NCBI RefSeq assembly: GCF_032854445.1
Contig: NC_088301.1
Coordinates: forward strand, 44,015,116 to 44,079,115
Source of the DNA: Liolophura sinensis
Lineage: Eukaryota; Mollusca; Polyplacophora; Chitonida; Chitonidae
DNA length: 64,000 bases
Direction of reading: 5' to 3'
Part shown: positions 24,739 to 37,544 of the stretch, in pieces
How positions within the stretch are numbered: position 1 is the stretch's first letter
Layout of the letters: each line of letters begins with the position of its first letter
The notes under the pieces: model-generated
What the model saw: the letters and a program-made list of their open reading frames with translations, nothing else
The model's database searches: none
What the model was told of the DNA's origin: nothing
Program-made: the position numbers and the translations under genes

Positions 24739-27700
24739 TTATTGTGCATTAATGGCTGCCAAAGAGGAAATAAGTGAAACTAAACATCTTCTTGCTGCAG
24801 ACTGCAATTGCTGTAACTTGGCAAGCACTGGTTTCAAATCCTGATTGCCTCTGTTTTCAAATATCTGTCAAAAACAATCAAACCAGTCAGTTAGTGCTGT
24901 GTACTTGTTTTCAGATGATTCATTCAGGCAACAATATGTCTTCTATACACCATCTGCACATTGTGAACAAAATTCTGACAGCATGCAACATTCTGGTGAA
25001 AAAGTTTAACACTATTGGCACAATTGCCGATGGGCAAAAGTAACATTCAAATGATAAGGCCACACCAATTTAAATTTATGTTTTTAAAAATTTAGGTCAT
25101 TAACAGTAAAGCAGAGTTGACAGATGCTTACCTGCTCAAACCTGCCAGCGATAAATTCCATCCTGTCAATGATGTGCCACAGTAATTGTGTGTGAGTTCC
25201 AGTCATGCCATCCTGCAGGAGTACTGCTGTGTTCTCAATAACAAAGTGTATCTAAAATAACCAAAAGCATGTCCAACATTAATTATGTTTCCAGTTAAAG
25301 GGCTTGTCTTTTTATTTTTTCCATCTGTAATTTAATATAAATAAAAAGCACAAAAATATGGCTACTACCTGTTGGAAAACCAACAGTATGACATTGTTTG
25401 CCCTTCATACACTGGCCAAAATATAACTACAGACATGATTTCCAACAAAGAAAATATCCGCCAAGCAAAACGGTCAACATGTATTTTATAGAGCCTACTA
25501 ATTTACTAATAAGTGATCAATGAAAACATCTTTTAAATGACTTAATTTTGTTGTAGAACTCTTGCTCTCATTAGAAACCCCTATGGTACTTAATAAGGCC
25601 TATGTTCTTATTCTTCTCATTTTGATGAATTTTGCTGTGTTCTCAGATAACATATAGACTGATGTGACCATTTTATTCTAATAAATGTTGACTATATGTG
25701 CTAGTTCTCAAACATCAATGAATCTCTACTTCAAATATTAAAAGTAAAAACACCACGCACATTAACAAATTAATACATATCTTCTTTATACCACTATAAA
25801 GATGCTTATTTACCTCCAAGGTCAAGTTGGCAATTTGACTGATGTTGTCTTCCACAGCCTTTTGGATGGATTCCAGGCTTCCTGCCTTTGCCCCATACTC
25901 TGCAAGAACTGATTCTATATCGAAAAAGTGGTTCACACCCCAATCCTATTATCAAAGGAAAAAAAGTTGAGATCTTTTAAATCTGATTTTGGAGACAAAA
26001 CTACATTGGTTGGATTGGCCAGTGTCAGGGCTTCACAAAAAGTATAATTTTATCAGCCAACACAGAATAATGCCTTCGGAATATGCTTAAATAAACACCT
26101 TGCAAACATGTGAAAAGGTTGAAGAATTACAGTAGTATTGTTTACTTTGTGATAGTTATATAAACTAAGGTCACAACCTTATATACTGAAAATATGTATC
26201 AACAATGGAAAATTCATCTGCATTTACATTTAGTATTAACAACCCTGTTCTCAACAATGCATTCTCGACATGAATGTCTGCCCACTTATAAATAAATCTA
26301 GGATGTAGAGGTTATTTTCTTACAAAAAGTAAGACTAACGGCTCAGTTCTGTGTTAACAGAGACCAACAATTACCTTCAGCAAATTCTTCAGGACCCTTT
26401 CATTTTTCCTGAAGATTTTCATCATCTTTGGCTGGCGATAGTATCTATGAGTCAGGGCAATCAGGTAGAACTTTGGTCTATTCTTCAGATTGTGCTCATG
26501 CCGAAGAACTCTTTTCTACAAAAGGATCAAATATTTATGGTTACTTGTATGAACATTTGACTGTCTTGATGGTTTCCTCATTACACAGATCTAAAAGTAC
26601 AGATTACACACAGCCTAACCCAAACAAAATTCTCATCGGAAATTACGTTGAAGAAAAATAAGAGAATGGCCAATTCAAAATTGTAACTTCAGCAGGCAAT
26701 GATTTCAAATCATTCAAAGGCAGTGTATCTTTTGAGTGCTCACCGTTGTCCCATGCTTGTCTGAGTTTCCTGCTTTCATGCATGCTCTATGACTGGCCCA
26801 CGGAACTAAACACAACCAGCAAAACTGATGTCCACAACGGCACTCCATATATGGACATCCGCCATTTTTATTAATAGGCAGGTAACACTTTGGGCAGTAT
26901 TTCACATCAACCACATAAGTGGTATCAGTATTCAGAAACAAGAAAGCTCCTTCATCTCCTGTAATAAAAAAGATGGTCATCTTAGTTTGCATCTTCATCG
27001 TAAATTCTGTCTGGATCTAAAATAAAGGAATGAATCTCTGTCCGTTTGTATCTACTGCATTTCACCAAAAGTGTGGTATGTTAATATACACTTTCAGAAG
27101 ATCATAAAGAAATTAATCAGTCTGAAATGGCCTAAAAGGTGGATGAATCAATCAGAATGAAACATAATGTGTCAACTGAAAAATACTATAATTTTTGGTC
27201 AAATACTGTATTCTTGTCTATCAATTTTCTCCACAACCAGTCAACCAATCAGCTTCACACTTGTTGTTTGTATCATTGAAGATCAAGGAAGCGCAGAGCC
27301 AAGTATTGAAAACTTGCGTATGCAAATTAGGCACTGATAACGTCAAATCTTTTCAACTGACACTGCCTTGGGATTTGTTCACAAGTCCTACATCAAAGAG
27401 ATCTACTAATTTAGGAGGACAGTGAAAATAAAATATTTCTGCCATATATTTCATAAGAAGGAATAATTTCCACGCACACTGGACTAGTACTGATTTAAAT
27501 GGACGTGGACACATTAATCGTAAACCTCAAATGAAGTAAAAGTATTTGTCTTATTATATAAAGGTTATTTGAATGTCACACTTATTTCAGCCTTACCACA
27601 CAGGTTATTAAATTCAGTCAGTGTTTTAACTTTGAAGTTTTAAAGACAAGGATTTGGTGTCAAATAACTAGTTAACCAGTAAAGAAACTTCACCTAGATC

Positions 27701-30700
27701 TTTCATTTTCCTCATGTGTTGTTTGGCTTGGTGACATGTGGCTGGCCAATGGGCTTCCTCAAGACACTGGAAACAAACGCTTAGTCCACAGTCACACGTC
27801 AGGCACATCTTAGCATCACTGACCTTGGGATCTGAAATTTTTTTTTACATAACTATTATAATTCTTTGTAATTGGAGAACCTCTTGAAATATACCTTCTT
27901 CCATTTTGCAGTTTACATGCAATTTATTTCCTAATATTTGAAATTTAAACTGACTTTGAAATAACCATAAAAAATGATATTCCAGTGATTAATATGTAAG
28001 ATCCTACAAAACCAGTTCATTGTCAAAATGCCAAATGACAATACAGGGAAAACGGGGAATAGATTATAATACCATTGGTCCAGGCCTTTAAAATTCTTCC
28101 ACATTTTGGGTTTGGACACCATTTGGTTGTTTCAGTTTCTCTCTGAACCCTGTTGTCATGGCAATGCTGTAGAAATTTCTTGTACTCTGCTGCTGAGGTA
28201 AGACTCAGGACTGTAATGTTATCAGCTTGAGTGGTACAGTCAAATTCCTTTCAAGAATGAAGAAAAAGAAAAAAAACATCATGCAATTATTTGGGAAAAC
28301 ATGGCTTGTTGCCCACACTTGTTGCCCTTGGACTAGTGTTGTTTAGAAGCAGCACTTGAAATGTATCAGCCTAATGTTCTGAAATCATAAAAAGACCAAA
28401 CAATACTTTTTCTCACATCACCCAGATATCTATTGTTGTTTTTTTTTTTTTTTTTTTTTCCTTTTTTTTTTAAGCTTAAGTATTGCTTACTGTAATATTA
28501 TTGTAATACATTCTGGTCTCAGAATCCCTTTTTTTTTCTTGAACTTACCGGACACTGTAGGCTAAGGACCCCTCGCTGAATTGAAGTCTGGAAATGTTCC
28601 CGCCAGCAGGTATTGCAGAACCAGTGATCACACGACTGCAGAGCTGTGGCGGGCTCACTCTCAAGGAGACTGAAGTCGATTGATGCAAAGCAAATGTTGC
28701 AGAACTCTGTACTATTCTGAGGAGTTGTGGGGCTTTCATCTTCCTTCTGGCTAAATTTCTGATCAACAAAAATTATTTCCTTATTCATATGATTGGGGTT
28801 TAGCGCCATACTCAAAAACATTTCACTTATACAACAGTGGTTAGTTTTACTGGTGGAGCAAACAGATATGCACAAAGTAAAGCATCAGCCTTTGGAAATA
28901 ACTGACAATGTTTTCCGACATGTGGCCTTACAGGTGTAAACCACACATGTATATGTGAAAGGTAAGTGGCCTGCAACAGACTTGATGTAGCTGGTAAATG
29001 TAGCTGGGTCTTAAATTGTTATTTGTGATGCAGTATAACGGTAGTAAGATCAAACGTGATACACAGTATGCTGTTTAGAATTCTCAAATAATTGTTTTTG
29101 TGATGCTATGAAGTTATACAGCAAAACAAATGTAATTTCTATTCCATTCAGGCAAATGGGAGCATATTTAAAAGGCCTTCACCTTATAACAGATATCAAA
29201 GTGTTTAAACCATCAATTCACCTGCAAAGAGTCCGCAAATGTTTTCTGGTGGGACTGGCTGCTGTGATAGGTCTGCTGTTTCCATTGCTTCAAGGACCTC
29301 AAGAGATCAAATGTCAAGGCAGGACGAGAGGACGTGGCACACATAACAGGCTCCAGTTTCTGAATACTGACAAATCAAATTAAAATTTCAATTAAAACAA
29401 AAAAGAAGATAAATTTCAAAATATTTCAGACGTTGAAAAAGGCATTTTTCAGAAAATGAGATACAGGTACATGATTTCATTCAGTAAATAAAGAAGAGCC
29501 TACTTTTATGTAAAACAAAAACAGTATACCGATTATTTTTTGAAATGTTTTTGAAAAGCAGAAAGAAAATAAATATCACTATATTTCAGAAACTCAAAAG
29601 TTCACATTCATTTTCATTCACTATGTAAATATTGTTCGATAAAAATTGCCCGACATCATACAACTACCTTAGGCTTAAGTCAGACTTAGCCTCAATAAAC
29701 TGTTGGGATTATATTTGAACTTCAATTTGAACATGAACGATAAATTTCAAAATTGTCCCGGTAATCTAAGACAATTCTTAGCATTAAATAAAGATTCTTC
29801 AAGAAAATCTCAATTTACACGAGTAAACGTTTTAGAAGAATAACTCTGGCATATGTCTACAACAGTTTCATCACCCTAGGGCCAGACTATCTATAATTGT
29901 TTAAGACTTACCTGTCCACTGAGCAGCTTTCCACAAACATGGCCACACTCTCACAAACCTCATCCATTGTGTAGAAATTCATCTCAAACAGGGTCTCCAA
30001 AGCAGGTTGTTCAAATCCAAGCTCAGAATTTAAATGTACCCTGAAGAAATAAACAATCAACATTGATAAAAATTGATAATACAAAAAAATAAAACAGCAT
30101 CATATCTGTTTTCCACAAGCAGTCATTTAAGGAGTCATAATGTATTCTGAATGGAATAACTGACAGATTTTGTAGGTCAAGCCATGAACCATTTACCACA
30201 TACATGCGGTACAAATGTGGACAATATTTAGCTGGTTTGCATTGGGCAAAACAAAGAACCACCCCTATCAGTAAACACAGTTTATATTACCTGAAGACTT
30301 TAAGTCCATTGTCATACGTTCCTTTGTCTGTGAAAATCAACCATGACCACGCCTTTTGTTTGGGAAACAATAATTTTCTCTTCTGACAGATTTCTGTGAC
30401 TTTTTGTGTGAAGTCAACAGCAAACTTTCGAGGGTGGCAGTCAGCTTCATAGTATTTGTCTTGAAAATGTTCCTGGAGATAACTGGAAGAAACACTTTCT
30501 GAACTTAAAAGTACTCGACAGGTTGGCATCACAGTCTGACTACCAGAATGGACTGTTTGAACTTCTGAAATCCTCTGTGTAGGCATTGTTGGAAGAGACT
30601 GTTTGGGTTTTGGGTAGAAATCAGCTGGCAAGTCTTCATCTAGATACACAATGCAGTCTTTTTTGTCTTTCAATGATTTTTTTTCCTGGCACTGAGTTTT

Positions 30701-31668
30701 GGGGAAAATATAACTGTTTATAGTATCACAAAGATCTGTAGCCTTCAGGGTTCTGTCCAACAGAACTTCAAGTATGTGGGAACTAGATTCTAAATGGTTC
30801 GAATTAATTGGAAGATCCAGATTATCATCAAACACAGACAAGTCTTCATCAAAATCCACGTCTTCTAAACTTTCCTCAGCATTGACTTCTTCATCATAAA
30901 TTTCCAGATAGTTGGATGTTGTAAGCTTAGAACGGCGGTATGCTGATCGATTTGCATGACCATAAAAATCTGAAAATGTACAAAGATGAAAGAATCACTA
31001 CCACAAAATCACAGTAACAAATATGTTATTTTTGCTTTAATGAGAAATAAAATAAAATAAACAATAAGCAATTTGATGCTGCACTCACCATCTTTACAGA
31101 TATACTTGGGATTATGGGTAATGGAACTTGTCTTTCTACAAGGGTAGAACACATCGTAGATAATTTGTGGTTCAACTGGAATGGGTTCTCCCTCTACCTC
31201 TTCTTCCTCATGTCGGGTTTGCCTGCTTCTTCTATTTCGTTGTCTTGGAGTGCGTCTGCCATTGACACTACGTTGGTCAAAATACCCCTTCTTGGGGACA
31301 ATACTTGTTGTCTCCCCTTTGGACGCATGATAGCTGACACAGTTTGCCTGACGCTTCAACTTGTGATGTTCAAGCAGGGATACTTTGATGTCTTGTTCTC
31401 CCACTTCAGCTGAATGAATGTGATCTTTAATAAGTTCTGGGAGCAGCCATCTTCCTTTTTTGTTTAGAGAGTAGCTGACATCATTATGGCCAACATCCCA
31501 GTCACACAGCTGGCTGTCCAAATCTTTAGGTCTGAACTCTGCTGAGTTGTTCATGTCATACTTACGGACAAGTAACGATTGCTTACAGTAGAGTTTGGTG
31601 TGTTTAGAGTTGGAGGCCTTCAGGGAGTTCCCTGAATGAACCTCAAACTTTGATGCCTTCTTAACCAT
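24739..31668 (-). CDS. RBR-type E3 ubiquitin ligase, unplaced subfamily (12 coding exons)
   Basis: Exons on the minus strand: 31,668-31,089, 30,969-30,291, 30,040-29,912, 29,366-29,222, 28,758-28,549, 28,247-28,073, 27,831-27,694, 26,958-26,744, 26,515-26,375, 25,945-25,814, 25,251-25,132 and 24,864-24,739. All phases agree and give 929 residues. Residues 1-510 have no domain I recognise: a basic patch rich in RR near 145-155 is followed by an acidic stretch near 215-240. RING1 starts at Cys531 (FCNICF...CDHWFCNTCW). The IBR spans about 620-675 (WCPNPKCGRIL, CDCGLSVCFQC). RING2 lies at about 707-735 (YCPKC, GGCPYMEC, CGHQFCWLC) with the predicted catalytic Cys720. The C-terminal 170 residues are probably helical (Ariadne-like in position, but not obviously in sequence). 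RBR enzymes take ubiquitin from an E2 onto the RING2 cysteine and pass it to substrate. Tyr722 replaces the usual catalytic His. It does not match any vertebrate RBR I can recall. Confidence 0.88.
28438..28472. repeat. Long poly-T tract
   Basis: An almost pure T run of about 35 nt on the plus strand (poly-A on the sense strand of the RBR gene), inside the intron between the RING1 and IBR exons. It may be a retroposon tail, but nothing attached to it is recognisable. Confidence 0.6.
28778..28985 (-). repeat. SINE family 3 copy beside the RING1 exon
   Basis: The 3' end reads GATTGGGGTTTAGCGCCATA, CTCAAAAACATTTCACTTATA. The body has the CATCAGCCTTTGG block and CCGACATGTGGCC. It ends 20 bp upstream of the exon that starts at 28,758, so the branch-point region of that exon overlaps SINE-derived sequence. 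Confidence 0.65.
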
Positions 31669-31902
31669 GGTCACTCAAGGCTGCAAAATAAATAAATAAA
31701 TAAATAGATAAGGCTGCAACCTCAGGTGTGGTTTACCTGTGACATGTATGTTGAGCTCTCCATCTGGATATTCAAAACCAAGTATTTGCCACTAACTGGT
31801 GCCTACGTACACTTGACTAGTGCCTTTACTCATATAGCCACAGTTGAGAAAATGTTGTAAAAAATAAATGGAATTAAGTTTGTGCAAATCTCTGGTTCAG
31901 GG

Positions 31903-32110
31903 CTTCATTTGATTTATTTGATTTTGATTGGTGTTTTCTATGCCATACTCAAGAATATTTCACTTATATGATGGTGGCCAGCATTATGGTGGCATTAAAC
32001 CAGGCAGAGCTTGGGGCAAACCCATGACCATGATGCAGGTTGTTGGCTGACCTTCCCCCGTCCAGCCGTAGAGGAACCCAGCATGAGGTGGGCTTGATCA
32101 ATGCCACATG
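31903..32110 (-). repeat. SINE family 1 copy
   Basis: The tail TTTATTTGATTTTGATTGGTG is followed by the core CATACTCAAGAATATTTCAC, then GGCCAGCATTATGGTGGC and GGCAGAGCTTGGGGCAAACC, ending near GAGGAACCCAGCATGAGG. Compared with the copy at 34.9 kb, its tRNA-like head is lost. It lies in the first intron of the RBR gene. Confidence 0.8.
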
Positions 32111-32810
32111 CCCAGAACTAGGTTTTTGCTGACAAAATGTATGCCTTGCACATTGTTCTGTTACTATGATATACTATAACAATTACTATCAGGCATATAA
32201 TTTCCAAAATATGATACCATGTTGTTCATTTCCCTATATACATCTTTCACTTTCTCGTCTGCCTGCCATGGCCTCATGCAAGTGAAGTGCCTACATGGAT
32301 GTGTTGTCTCGAATTTGCAATGTGAAGACGCTTCATTATAACACTCTAGTCAGCAGAATGCATTACTTTAGGTACTGGTTAAACTGGGCACACCTTGAAT
32401 TAATAAAGCATCAGGAACCATAACAAAGACATAACTACATAGCTAGACACGTTGCAGGCATATATAGGCCAACTGGTATCGATACAGACAAACTGTTTTT
32501 TGACTGAAGTGCAGGCCGAACTAGTCACAAGGCTTACAAGCACGTTACAAGGATTACTTGTACGCACAAGCTTAATAATTACTTTCATTTGGGCACACTC
32601 AACAATTCTGGCAGGTCAGCAAGGTCACCACATCAGGTAGGCCTACTGGTATGAGACAAATGTCACAGTTGTCATCAATAAGAGTGTACTGCAAACTGCA
32701 GAAGTATGTGGAGGCCTATAAAGCCCTATAGCACGCATTTAACTGACAACTGTCATCGACCACAGCATTACCAACAAGTTGCTGATCTTGCTTGACAGGT
32801 CTGGTAGCAG

Positions 32811-32861
32811 TTCAGTTGAATTAAACGTTGAAAATAGACCTCAAAGTTTAATTCAACTGAA
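32811..32861. repeat. Perfect 16-bp inverted repeat (hairpin)
   Basis: TTCAGTTGAATTAAAC at 32,811-32,826 is the exact reverse complement of 32,846-32,861, with a 19-nt loop. It lies in the first intron of the RBR gene. There are no extended arms, so it is not clearly a MITE. Confidence 0.8.
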
Positions 32862-33018
32862 TCAGGTCTACGAGTAGACAGTGCTGTTTTGAATTTCTAA
32901 CAATGTTCTGTGTAATGATGATGGATGTCAAGATTATATGTCATTAACAGCACATCGAGCCCTGATAGACTAGACAGCCCTAAACAAGCTAAACTCATAA
33001 ACTGATCTCACAACTTAC

Positions 33019-33145
33019 CAAACTGCGATGTATTTTCTCTTCGGCTTGTCGCTTTTCTCTCTTGGACTTCAGTGTGGTTAGTTGATCGGTTTATACGTCG
33101 TTTTATACCTGGCCTATTGAAATGAAAATATTGTTTCGAAGCCAT
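33019..33145 (-). other. 5' exon of the RBR ligase gene with possible upstream or extended reading frame
   Basis: A strong donor (CAGTTTG|GTAAGTTG) ends this exon at 33,019. It contains ATG at 33,145 in a good context (CACCATGG) followed by 42 open codons (MASKQYFHFNRPGIKRR onward). Spliced to the first good acceptor before the main start (TTTTGCAG|CC), the frame terminates across the main ATG, so it would be an upstream ORF. Spliced to an AG seven bases further on (CCTTGAG|TG), it joins the ligase frame and adds a basic N-terminal extension. Which is used cannot be told from the sequence. The transcription start must lie above 33,145. Confidence 0.55.
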
Positions 33146-33869
33146 GGTGCAATGTTTTTCAACCATTCATTTGACATATGACAGCTTCCGGTTGTGCAAG
33201 GAAAGCTTACAAGCTATAGAAAGTTATCTCCCCTTTATCTCAATAACACAAACAAAATGATCACTTTAAGGAAATGGATAACCACATTTCTCTATTTATA
33301 AGCCCAGAGTACAAATGATGATGTGTACAGAAACGAAAAATTGCATTGTACAATTTTAGGGTTTTGATAAGAAATCGCAAATCAAACAACAATTTAACCG
33401 CTCGGACTCAGGGGAGACTACTCTGTGGTGATGACAGACACATTTTTTGTGCTGGCGCAGCTAAATACAGCTAGTGAATCGATTACACGCGACTGTGTTG
33501 ACTGACTGTCGGCATATGTAGGTCGAATTTCATCATAGCAAGGAAATCATTTACAAACGTCGTGTTTCAGCATGCTCAAAAGCAAAGAAGTTACCACACA
33601 GCTCTTGTGTCAATACATGTGAGCTGTAGAAGTGGCGTTAAGGAAAAATAATGTATTCATTCATTGACAGGAGCGCTGTGAGATGCACAGTCTTGTGTAT
33701 TAGGGTTTATCCATACTGATATCAGTGTTTATGGGACATGAACCGTTTAGCGTATAAGTCTGTTAAGTGGAAAATTTCAATTTTCTTGGAGTTGGGTGAG
33801 ACAAAGATAAGTCACATGCTTATCAAGTCTTTCTTATTTTTTTTACAGCAGGTTTCAACTTAGGTCAGG

Positions 33870-34280
33870 TAACACCTTATACTCACCTAAATGTATTTAT
33901 GATTTGTAACCATTGAGCACATTTTGCATCACATTATACTTACCTAAATGTATTTATTATATCTAACCATTGAGCACATTTTACATCACATTATACTCAC
34001 TTAAATGTATTTATTATATCTAACCATTGAGCACATTTTGCATCACATTATACTTACCTAAATGTATTTATTATATCTAACCATTGAGCACATTTTGCAT
34101 CACATTATACTTACCTAAATGTATTTATTATATCTAACCATTGAGCACATTTTGCATCACATTATACTTCCCTAAATGTATTTATTATATCTAACCATTG
34201 AGCACATTTTGCATCACATTATACTTACCTAAATGTATTTATTATATCTAACCATTGAGTACATTTTGTATCACATCATC
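33870..34280. repeat. 57-bp tandem array, about seven copies
   Basis: The unit is CACATTATACTTACCTAAAT, GTATTTATTATATCTAACCA, TTGAGCACATTTTGCAT. The spacing is exactly 57 bp between most copies and copies differ by only one to three bases, with the first copy the most diverged. The array lies about 700 bp upstream of the RBR gene's 5' exon. Confidence 0.92.
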
Positions 34281-34911
34281 ATCATGCAAACCAAATTAAT
34301 AAAGCATAGGAACAATGTCTGTTTTTGCACCAGGAAGTCAAAATAGAATACACAGATTAAAACATGTAAAAACATTTGCCATTTAATTAAATGAATGTAA
34401 ATTAAAGAAAAAAACACAGGATGCTAATTTTCATTTTGACTGGAGAGAATAAAGCAACTTTTATAGCTTAAAATCAAAATTCATGATTGCGACCATACTG
34501 ATGCCATGACTCTGCAGAGTGTAAGTTCTTGTGAAACAAAATTGGAAATATGATAAAGATATGATGCACTTTACCTTATAGATAAATAATGATGCACTTT
34601 TCCCCAGGAAAGATTACATTTCATGTAGTCTAAATGGTGAAATTAGTTATTAAGTAATAGGTGATGAACAGGAGATGAGCATTGTTAACCGCCCTCGTCT
34701 CATACAATTTGAAAAGTCCTGAAGAGTGACATCAGTATTGACATTAGGCAAAATAACACAGATCATAAATACTGTAACCTTCTCAACTTAATGAATAAAA
34801 CAAAATATAAAATAGCTCCCTACCAATATCAAATTCAAAATATTTGTCACCAAAACTATGTGGTTGTCTGATGCTGGTTTATTGAACTGTACCCTGTTGC
34901 ATTTATGCTTT

Positions 34912-35152
34912 GTTGTTTATATATTTATGTGAGTGGTGTTTTATGATTAAAAGCATTATGATAGGGGTAAACTAGGCAGAGAAAGTGGGAAACCCACAAC
35001 AATCCGCAGGTTGCTGACAGATCTTCCCATGTACAGCCAGAGAGGAAGCCAGTATGAGCTGAATTTGAACTCACAGCGACCGAATTGGTAGGAGGCTTCT
35101 GGGTCATTGCGCCGTGCTGGCATGCTAACCCTCTCTGCCACTTTGGCCTCCT
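34912..35152 (-). repeat. SINE family 1, full-length copy with tRNA-like head
   Basis: Read on the minus strand, the head runs GTTAGCATGCCAGCACGGCG, and GTGAGTTCAAATTCAGC resembles a pol III B box. The body with TGGGTTTCCCACTTTCTCTG follows, and the tail lies near 34,912-34,930. This is the copy that shows the family to be a tRNA-derived SINE whose 3' end is an ATAAA-rich tail. Confidence 0.8.
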
Positions 35153-36621
35153 TTATGCTTTGTAACTCTCCTGCAACCATGCAAGAGATACTAGTACTTG
35201 AGGAAAGAACCTAAAATGCTAAGCAGCAACAGGAGTGTAATGTAACAATAATGAACCAACAGAAGTTGGACTTCAACTGTTACCGATATGCCGCTGAATC
35301 TTAAAAGTCATATGGCTACCAGCGACTGGGATCAATGGGATACTTGAGGAGGGCTACACAGAAGGTCCAGAAGAGAGAAGAACGCTTCCTTTTACTCTGT
35401 GACGCGGCAGTGCATAGTCTACTTCATATCTGTTTTATGAGCATGCACCGATAGTTGTGAAATAATAATGGAAATAACAAATGAGTTTATATCTTTGGAC
35501 CATCTTGAGAAGAGGAGGTTCACGGGTTCCTCAGTACATAAGACTAGTTGAGTTGAGTTGAGTTGTATGCCAATCTATAAACCACCCAAGGGAATTTATT
35601 GAATTTATATACTAAGTAGTATTTGATTATTGTTAAATGACACGGTTAAGAATTTTTGCACTTGTATGAGTCAGTGTAAGAGCTTCTAAACACTAGCAGC
35701 TGAGGCACAAAATCCAAATTTCCAAATTCGAATCTTCCCCGTTAAGAAATAGGACAAAAATGATGACTTACCACCCCTCAAAAAAAAACTGTACAGCAAC
35801 CTATCACTGTCATACACTTGACAGCATTATAAAGGATTTGTTTCCATCCTACACTGAACTAATAATTGTTAAATTGCTCCTATCCCATTTTATCCATGAG
35901 GAAGAAATCAGGCAATAAATTATAAAGACAAAAACATAAATACATTAAATGGTTTATTCTTATGCTATCAGGTAAGACCACAGCAGACAAGCAAAATATT
36001 CACATTTTCATTCTCCGTTAATTGCTCGTCCATGAATAGCTGTTAAATATAGCAACTTCAAAAGCAAAAAACAAAAAGTTTCCATTACATGTGTCTCCTT
36101 CTCCGTGATCTACATATAATTCAAACCTCTCTCAGATATGATTTTTAATAGTTACCATGGCTACATGTTATAAACGTAAGTGTACAGTATACATATGGCA
36201 AGTGTACACTTTATTTGTACCAATTATTAAACACAGAAAACATAAACAAAAACCGAAAGATATTTTCCTTTCATATTAAACCCTCACCATTTTCTTAATG
36301 TGGTCTCAGTTGTCCTCATCCAGTAATATATCTGTAGTTCACTTTTACTCAGTACAGTCAATATGCTGTTTCTACATGTTTATTAGTAAAACATCTGGAT
36401 TGTCCTCCCAAAGAAATGCACTATCTGAATTCATTTAAAAACAAAAAGGTGCTTCATTCTTCATCAGTGTGAAATCATTGTTGATGAAAATTAATTGCAT
36501 TTGAAAGAACAGAATTTTGAACATAATCTTGAAATTTTTTACAGTTTATTTTAGATATTACAATTGAAAGACCTGCTTGTAGATACCATCAAATTACATA
36601 CATGGTTTGATTACCCAAACC

Positions 36622-36895
36622 TCAACATTATTTATTTAATTGTAAAGCCTTTTTTCACTTACACGACGGTGATAAAGTTTATAGGTGAAGGAAACTGCAG
36701 TGCCTGAGGCAAAACACTGACCTTTGGCAAGTCACTGACAAACTTTTGTAAGTGATGTACACGTTTGCATGCCACATTACAAGTGGTACTGAACAAAATT
36801 AAGACTGAGAATGCAGCTCCATCTACAGGGTCTGCCACTTATTGTCACCAAGGTCCTAATGAACAATGAGAGCAGGGGAATCTGCAACAAACCAC
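36622..36895 (-). repeat. SINE family 3 copy
   Basis: TTTTTTCACTTACACGACGG is followed by GAAGGAAACTGCAGTGCCTG, CTGACCTTTGGCAAGTCACT, CACTTATTGTCACCAAGGTC and GAGAGCAGGGGAATCTGC. It aligns along its length with copies at 42.2 and 59.4 kb. Confidence 0.75.
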
Positions 36896-37544
36896 TCTTA
36901 TAAATAAACATATCACAGTTTTAGACAAAGACAATCTATAACAATCCATAAACATGTTTATGTTTCAGTAGATTGATTCTCAGTTTGCAGACTGCATTGT
37001 AAGCTAGTCTACACATTTTGTCAGATATCAAGTCAAGTGTATACACATAGACCTATAGAACAAAGAAGCCACATATGGTAAAACAGAATGTTACAACACT
37101 CAGGAAAAGTCCTTATTTTACATTTCCTTCCTTTGTTCTTCACAAATTTACAACACTGATAAGCACCAAGGTTGGCCACAAGACCAGTTGAGTCCATTGA
37201 GATCCGGGTTGAAATTACAATTCAAAGTTTTAGCCATGCACATAGTACAATGTCCATAGCAGCATGTGCATGTAGTACCAGTCTGGAAGTGAACTGATCA
37301 CAGGTAAGTGCTTACATCTGCCTTGAAACTGCAGTCAGAAGACAGCTTTCAGCAAATTGTGCATTTACAAACTGTACCACAGACTGTTGATTTGCCACAG
37401 TTTAAAGCAAAATATCAGGCATATCAATGTGGGCAGTGTAAAAAAAAGTCAATACCAACATTACTGCTCCTCACAAATCACTTTGACTTGCTTACACAAG
37501 CAAGACTTGAAATTGACAGACTTTTCTAAAGTAAATGAAATGGA

